From contig CAMJRR010000015.1 in assembly GCA_946408345.1 (NCBI GenBank), forward strand, positions 1 through 64,000: a stretch of 64,000 nucleotides of DNA. The letters are read 5' to 3'. Under the pieces are notes generated by a model. It was not told where the DNA came from and did not search any database. It worked only from the letters and a program-made list of their open reading frames with translations. The stretch comes from an uncultured Bacteroidales bacterium (GTDB lineage: Bacteria; Bacteroidota; Bacteroidia; Bacteroidales; F082). Positions 59,704 to 64,000 of the stretch are shown one piece after another (the first letter of the stretch is position 1; each line of letters begins with the position of its first letter). The position numbers were made by a program, and so were the translations under genes.

Positions 59704-61062
59704 ATGAATATCACACAAACAGCAAAAGGAGAAAACCTCCTTTCTATCAAAATCAGCGTTGAAAAAGCTGACTATCAGGAAACCGTTGAGAAGACCTTGA
59801 AACAGATGCGCCAGCGCGCAAACGTCCCCGGTTTCCGTCCCGGCATGGTGCCTATGGGAATGATTAAGAAGATGTACGGCGCCAGCGCAAAAATGGAAGC
59901 ATTGAACACCGTGGTTTCAGATAGCCTCAATAAACATATCGTAGACAACAAACTCGACCTTCTTGGTTATCCGCTGAGCGATACCGAGTTGCAACAACCC
60001 GCTGACCTTGAAAAAGAGGACGATCTCGACTTTTATTTCGAAGCTGCCCTTCGTCCTGAAATCAACGTCGACTTCACCAACACAATGGTCGATTTTTACC
60101 ATATCGTTCCCACCGATGAAGAAGTGGACAAAGTCGTAGAAGACTTGCAACAACGCAATCCCAACACAAGCCATCCTGAGACAGTAGGCGAAAACGACCG
60201 CCTCGAGATGAAAGTGCGGGAAGCCAAAGATGGCAAGGAAGTGGAAGGCGGTTTTGAAAAAGACGGCTTATACATCCACATGGATCAAATCAAGGATGAG
60301 GGAAGCCGCAAGCAACTCATCGACAAAGAAGTGGGCTCCGAATTCATTATCAATTTGGCCAAGGCTTTCGGTAGCGAAGAAGCTGTCACTAAAGTGCTGG
60401 GCAATGACGCTCCCGCCGCCAGCGACTATAACATTATCATTGACGACTCCATTCGTGACGAAAAACCTGAACTTGACGAAGATTTCTTCAAGAAAGTTTT
60501 CCCAAAAGAGGAAATCAAGGATCTTGAAGCCTTCAAGAAAGCTGTCAAAGCTGAGATGGAAAAACAACATGAAGCAGAGACCGACCCCATCCTCTTCAAC
60601 AAGATGATTGACGAATTGGTGGCCGCCGTGAAATTCGAGTTGCCCGACGCTTTCATGAAACGTTGGCTCATGGACAACAGCCAAGGCAAGATTACTGCTG
60701 AAGACATCGAGAAAAACTACGAAAAAGACTATGTGAAGGGGTTGCGTTGGCAACTCATCGAAGACAGCATCGTGAAGGCCAACCCAGAACTCATTATCAA
60801 GGATGAGGAAGTGAAGGATTTCGTGCTGAAACAAATCTTCCCAGGTATCGACTACGCCACGCTTGAAGACGACATGAAAGCCAATTTGGACAAGATTGCC
60901 GCCAACTACCTCAAAGACGAGCAACAGGTGAACGGCCTTAGGAACCAACTTGCCGACATCAAGATGACCGCCTTCCTGAAAGGCAAAATGAATATCAACT
61001 ACACTGAGACCACTGCCGCTGATTTCGTAAAGAAACTCGAAGAGGAGCGGAAATCTAAATAA
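59704..61062 (+). CDS. tig: Trigger factor
   Basis: A 452-residue ribosome-associated chaperone and peptidyl-prolyl isomerase. The ribosome-binding segment contains RQRANVPGFRPGMVPMGMIK, a variant of the usual GFRxGKxP signature. The middle PPIase-like and C-terminal helical domains follow (for example DELVAAVKFELPDAFMKRWL). It lies just after tRNA-Leu and before clpP-clpX, the classic tig-clpP-clpX order. A palindromic repeat separates it from clpP. Confidence 0.93.
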   Translation: MNITQTAKGENLLSIKISVEKADYQETVEKTLKQMRQRANVPGFRPGMVPMGMIKKMYGASAKMEALNTVVSDSLNKHIVDNKLDLLGYPLSDTELQQPADLEKEDDLDFYFEAALRPEINVDFTNTMVDFYHIVPTDEEVDKVVEDLQQRNPNTSHPETVGENDRLEMKVREAKDGKEVEGGFEKDGLYIHMDQIKDEGSRKQLIDKEVGSEFIINLAKAFGSEEAVTKVLGNDAPAASDYNIIIDDSIRDEKPELDEDFFKKVFPKEEIKDLEAFKKAVKAEMEKQHEAETDPILFNKMIDELVAAVKFELPDAFMKRWLMDNSQGKITAEDIEKNYEKDYVKGLRWQLIEDSIVKANPELIIKDEEVKDFVLKQIFPGIDYATLEDDMKANLDKIAANYLKDEQQVNGLRNQLADIKMTAFLKGKMNINYTETTAADFVKKLEEERKSK

Positions 61063-61131
61063 TGGTCTATAGCTAATGGCCTATGGTTTGCCCTTATGGA
61101 ACGGCAAACCATAGGCCATTAGTTATAAGTC
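61061..61131. repeat. Palindromic repeat family E, copy 2
   Basis: A perfect 18-bp inverted repeat, AATGGCCTATGGTTTGCC at 61075-61092 and its complement at 61103-61120, with outer words like GGTCTATAG and GTTATAAG. It lies between tig and clpP. Confidence 0.8.
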
Positions 61132-61176
61132 AAAAGCAACTAAAAGAACTGTTTAACTCAAAAACTCTCCTAACAA

Positions 61177-61857
61177 ATGAACAACGAATTCTTCAAATAC
61201 GCCACCAAACACATAGGCTTAAACACCTTAGGACTCGAGCAGTATATTTCCAAAATCAATAATAGTGGCTACATTAGTCCTACAGTTATCGAGGAGCGTC
61301 AACTCAACGTCGCTCAAATGGATGTGTTCAGCCGCTTGATGATGGATCGCATCATCTTCCTCGGCACCGCCATCGACGACTATGTGGCTAACATCATCCA
61401 GGCCCAACTGCTTTTCCTTGAATCGACTGACTCGAAGCGTGACATTCAAATCTACCTCAACTCGCCTGGCGGAAGTGTGTATGCTGGCTTGGGCATTTAT
61501 GATACCATGCAATTCATCAGCCCCGATGTGGCTACCATCTGCACTGGCATGGCCGCTTCAATGGCCGCAGTTCTGATGTGTGCCGGAACAAAAGGCAAGC
61601 GTTCTGCCCTGCCCCACTCCCGCATCATGATCCACCAACCTATGGGCGGTGTGGAAGGCCAAGCTACCGAGATTGAAATCACGGCACGTGAGATCCAGAA
61701 ATTAAAGAAAGAGTTGTACGAAATCATCGCTTTACACTCTGGCCAAACTTACGACAAGGTTTGGGCCGACAGTGACCGCGATTATTGGATGACCGCTGCC
61801 GAAGCCAAGGAATACGGCATGATCGACGAAGTGCTTATCAAGAACAAACAGGCATAA
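61177..61857 (+). CDS. clpP: ATP-dependent Clp protease proteolytic subunit
   Basis: A 226-residue serine protease subunit. The catalytic triad is Ser128 (GMAASMAAVL), His153 (MIHQPMGG) and Asp202 (RDYWMTA). LNSPGGSVYAGLGIYDTMQF is typical. It assembles as a double heptamer with ClpX, whose gene starts 3 bases after its stop. An N-terminal extension of about 35 residues relative to E. coli mature ClpP may be a propeptide. Confidence 0.97.
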   Translation: MNNEFFKYATKHIGLNTLGLEQYISKINNSGYISPTVIEERQLNVAQMDVFSRLMMDRIIFLGTAIDDYVANIIQAQLLFLESTDSKRDIQIYLNSPGGSVYAGLGIYDTMQFISPDVATICTGMAASMAAVLMCAGTKGKRSALPHSRIMIHQPMGGVEGQATEIEITAREIQKLKKELYEIIALHSGQTYDKVWADSDRDYWMTAAEAKEYGMIDEVLIKNKQA

Positions 61858-61860
61858 TCC

Positions 61861-63093
61861 ATGGCAAAAAAGTCAGGAGTTTGCGCTTTTTGCGGAAGAA
61901 AAGCCTCTGAAGTGCGGTTGCTCATCCAAGGCATCGATGCCGAGATTTGTGACCACTGCGCCGAACAGGCTCACCTTATCGTCAAGGAGCAGTTTGGAGA
62001 AGGAAATAAAAATTTCAACTCCAAAGGCCTTGCATTGAAAAAACCTGCCGAAATCAAGGCTTTTCTTGACCAGTATGTCATCGGACAAGACGAAGCCAAA
62101 CGCACCTTGGCAGTTGCTGTATACAACCACTACAAACGCATTAGCCAAAAAGTGGAAGCCGATGAGGTGGAAATCGAAAAGTCAAACATCATACTCGTTG
62201 GCGAGACAGGTACAGGCAAGACTCTATTGGCGCGCACCATAGCCAAAATGCTTAATGTGCCCTTTGCCATCGCTGATGCTACGGTACTCACCGAAGCAGG
62301 TTATGTGGGAGAAGACGTGGAGAATATCCTCGTCAAGTTACTGCAAGCCGCCGACTACGATGTGGCCGCTACCGAACGAGGTATCGTATTTATTGACGAA
62401 ATCGACAAGATTGCTCGCAAGAGCGATAACCCCAGCATCACCCGCGACGTGTCGGGAGAGGGCGTGCAGCAAGCCATGCTGAAACTATTGGAAGGCTCTA
62501 TCGTCAACGTCCCACCGCAAGGAGGACGCAAACACCCAGAACAGAAGATGATTGCAGTCAACACGAAAGACATCCTTTTCATTGCAGGAGGTGCTTTTGA
62601 TGGCATTGAGCGCCTTATTGCAGCGCGCAAACGCACCAATGTCATTGGATACGGTTCCGGAGGCAACGAAGCATTGGACAAAGACAACATGCTGCAATAC
62701 CTCTCACCTGCCGATCTAAAAAAATACGGCTTAATTCCTGAAATCGTTGGCCGTCTGCCTATCATCACTCATCTCAACCCCTTGGATGCCGAAGCACTGA
62801 AACGCATCCTCATTGAACCTAAGAATGCCTTGGTGAAACAGTTTCAAAAACTCTTCGCCATGGACCACATCAATTTGGTTATTAAAGATGAGGTGCTTGA
62901 TTTCGTAGTGGAGAAAGCTATCGAATTCAAAGTGGGCGCACGCGGACTACGTTCCATCATGGAAGCCATCCTCAATGATGCAATGTTTGAAATGCCTTCC
63001 GACATCAACGCTACAGAGTTAGTTATTGACCGTGCCTATGCTGAGGCGAAACTTGAGAAATCCGGACTACAAAAACTACATGTAGGTGACTGA
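61861..63093 (+). CDS. clpX: ATP-dependent Clp protease ATP-binding subunit ClpX
   Basis: A 410-residue AAA+ unfoldase. The N-terminal zinc-binding domain has Cys8, Cys11, Cys30 and Cys33 (CAFC and CDHC). Walker A is GETGTGKT, Walker B is [10 protein letters not shown], and the [20 protein letters not shown] region matches the family. The pore and ClpP-binding loop IGF-equivalent region lies around residue 255-265 ([10 protein letters not shown]). It is the last gene of the unit and has a strong terminator. Confidence 0.97.
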   Translation: MAKKSGVCAFCGRKASEVRLLIQGIDAEICDHCAEQAHLIVKEQFGEGNKNFNSKGLALKKPAEIKAFLDQYVIGQDEAKRTLAVAVYNHYKRISQKVEADEVEIEKSNIILVGETGTGKTLLARTIAKMLNVPFAIADATVLTEAGYVGEDVENILVKLLQAADYDVAATERGIVFIDEIDKIARKSDNPSITRDVSGEGVQQAMLKLLEGSIVNVPPQGGRKHPEQKMIAVNTKDILFIAGGAFDGIERLIAARKRTNVIGYGSGGNEALDKDNMLQYLSPADLKKYGLIPEIVGRLPIITHLNPLDAEALKRILIEPKNALVKQFQKLFAMDHINLVIKDEVLDFVVEKAIEFKVGARGLRSIMEAILNDAMFEMPSDINATELVIDRAYAEAKLEKSGLQKLHVGD

Positions 63094-63111
63094 GCCAAAA
63101 TGCATTTTATC

Positions 63112-63147
63112 AAAAAAAGCATCGAATTTCGGTTCGATGCTTTTTTT
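63112..63147 (+). terminator. Rho-independent terminator after clpX
   Basis: A 15-bp perfect stem (AAAAAAAGCATCGAA paired with TTCGATGCTTTTTTT) around TTTCGG, ending in a T run. Confidence 0.9.
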
Positions 63148-63201
63148 GGCACAATAGTTGCATTCTCTTCAGCGTTTAACAATTAAAAACACCACATCGC
63201 C

Positions 63202-63894
63202 ATGAAAAGAATAGTCTTAGCTGTACTGATAGTCTTGACGAGCCTCACTAGCTTCGCACAAATGATAGCCAAAGGAAGCACAGCGAAGAAGGTTTTAATC
63301 GTCAAAAAGTCAGAGTCTGCCCAGTCAAGATCGGCAGTGATTGATTTCAGCGATCCCCCTGACCCAGTCAAAGGCAGTGTGGTTTATGGCTGTATCGACG
63401 AAAATGGCGACACTACACTCATGGTTTACCTACCCGAGGTGGACATCGACTTGATGCAACGTTATTTGCAAATCATAGACACCCGTCAAGGCCGTCGTTT
63501 GGCTAACAATGTAAAGAAAGTGTACCCATACGCCAAACTCGCTGGTGCAAAGATGCAAGAATACGACTCCATTTTGGCTAACATCTCAGACACGTCGGAA
63601 CGCAACCGCCTTATGAAACAAGCCGAAAAGGAAATCACCGACCAATATACCGATGAATTGAAAGACCTCACCATCACGCAAGGACTCATTCTTGTCCGTC
63701 TTATCGACCGCGAAACGGGAAGCACCACCTATAAGGTCGTGCAAGAACTACGTGGCAAAGTTCGCGCTTTCTTCTACCAAGGCTTCGCACGCCTGTGGGG
63801 ATACAACCTGAAGACGGAATACGATCCACACAACAACCCTGAGGACGATGAAATCGAGACAATTATGACCTTATTGGAACGGGGGGTTATCTAA
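63202..63894 (+). CDS. DUF4294 domain exported protein
   Basis: A 230-residue protein with a signal peptide (residues 1-20, ending TSFAQ). A Bacteroidetes-specific DUF4294 domain (about 48-215) has TLMVYLPEVDIDLMQRYLQI, NNVKKVYPYAKLAGAKMQEY and ELRGKVRAFFYQGFARLWGY. The function of the family is unknown. It begins about 110 bases after clpX, beyond a strong terminator. No clear TAnnTTTG element is seen in front of it. A terminator follows near the window edge. Confidence 0.87.
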   Translation: MKRIVLAVLIVLTSLTSFAQMIAKGSTAKKVLIVKKSESAQSRSAVIDFSDPPDPVKGSVVYGCIDENGDTTLMVYLPEVDIDLMQRYLQIIDTRQGRRLANNVKKVYPYAKLAGAKMQEYDSILANISDTSERNRLMKQAEKEITDQYTDELKDLTITQGLILVRLIDRETGSTTYKVVQELRGKVRAFFYQGFARLWGYNLKTEYDPHNNPEDDEIETIMTLLERGVI

Positions 63895-63937
63895 AACATG
63901 AATACGAATTAGGCGTTGAGATGATCCGCGCATCTAC

Positions 63938-63963
63938 AACGGGACCAGAAGGCCCCGTTTTTT
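63938..63963 (+). terminator. Terminator after the DUF4294 gene
   Basis: AACGGGACC and GGCCCCGTT pair with one mismatch around AGAA, followed by six T. From about 63933 on, the minus strand is open to the window edge and encodes a Lys-rich tail (KKKKEMKKRGLLVPL), which could be the end of a gene outside the window; this is not certain. Confidence 0.8.
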
Positions 63964-64000
63964 CATTTCCTTTTTCTTCTTGTTCTTCTGGCAGCACTTC

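Overview
The window comes from a member of the Bacteroidota, most likely an uncultured gut or rumen type Bacteroidales. The evidence is type IX secretion (T9SS) sorting domains of type A (two genes) and type B (one gene), InlB-like surface repeats, a SUF iron-sulfur operon, DUF1573, DUF4294, CHU_C-type and YbbR/YajC genes. In addition, the Bacteroidetes -7 promoter element TAnnTTTG lies upstream of more than twenty transcription units. Several apparent N-terminal extensions overlap these promoter elements, which allowed start codons to be corrected (hisS, the GT4 glycosyltransferase, ygiQ, fabH).

Layout. 0-4.7 kb: the 3' end of one T9SS surface protein and a complete gingipain-like (C25) protease sharing the same repeats and sorting tail. 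4.8-9.2 kb: a beta-CASP metallo-hydrolase, hisS and hutH. 9.3-11.2 kb: an AT-rich accessory patch with two small membrane proteins, a small HTH regulator and a tiny acidic surface protein. 11.2-16.9 kb (minus): sufB-glycosyltransferase-sufC-sufD-sufS. 17.1-24.1 kb: a cell-envelope cluster with a GT4, a membrane-anchored PHP hydrolase, two GT39-like transferases and a DUF2079 protein. 24.2-32 kb: pepT, a YitT protein, ygiQ, a lipoprotein nicotinamidase homologue, a PTS_EIIC_2 permease with recX, and a membrane LytTR regulator. 32.1-36.1 kb (minus): fabH-fabF-fabZ-acpP-fabG. 36.3-44.8 kb (minus): a MacAB-TolC-like exporter with two permeases and a terminal outer-membrane beta-barrel. 45.2-48.3 kb (minus): ECF sigma factor, a membrane protein with a SecD-head-like domain, and a CPBP intramembrane protease. 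48.4-51.6 kb: prfB with a programmed frameshift, a PepSY-like protein and cstA. 51.7-54 kb (minus): iorA-iorB. 54.1-57.9 kb (minus): a T9SS type B protein, DUF1573, yajC, ybbR-like and coaE. 58-64 kb: tRNA-His, an Opp/Dpp-type permease, tRNA-Leu, tig-clpP-clpX and a DUF4294 protein.

Most of the window is ordinary housekeeping sequence. What stands out is a dense set of interspersed palindromic repeat families in the spacers, some of which also lie in frame inside genes (sufS, a GT39 gene, cstA and an ABC permease). Other points of interest are the ECF sigma / SecD-head-like / CPBP protease operon, the exporter operon ending in a TonB-receptor-like barrel, a glycosyltransferase inside the suf operon beside a short SufD, and an IorA without the ferredoxin domain. 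No CRISPR array, rRNA, prophage or intact insertion sequence was seen.
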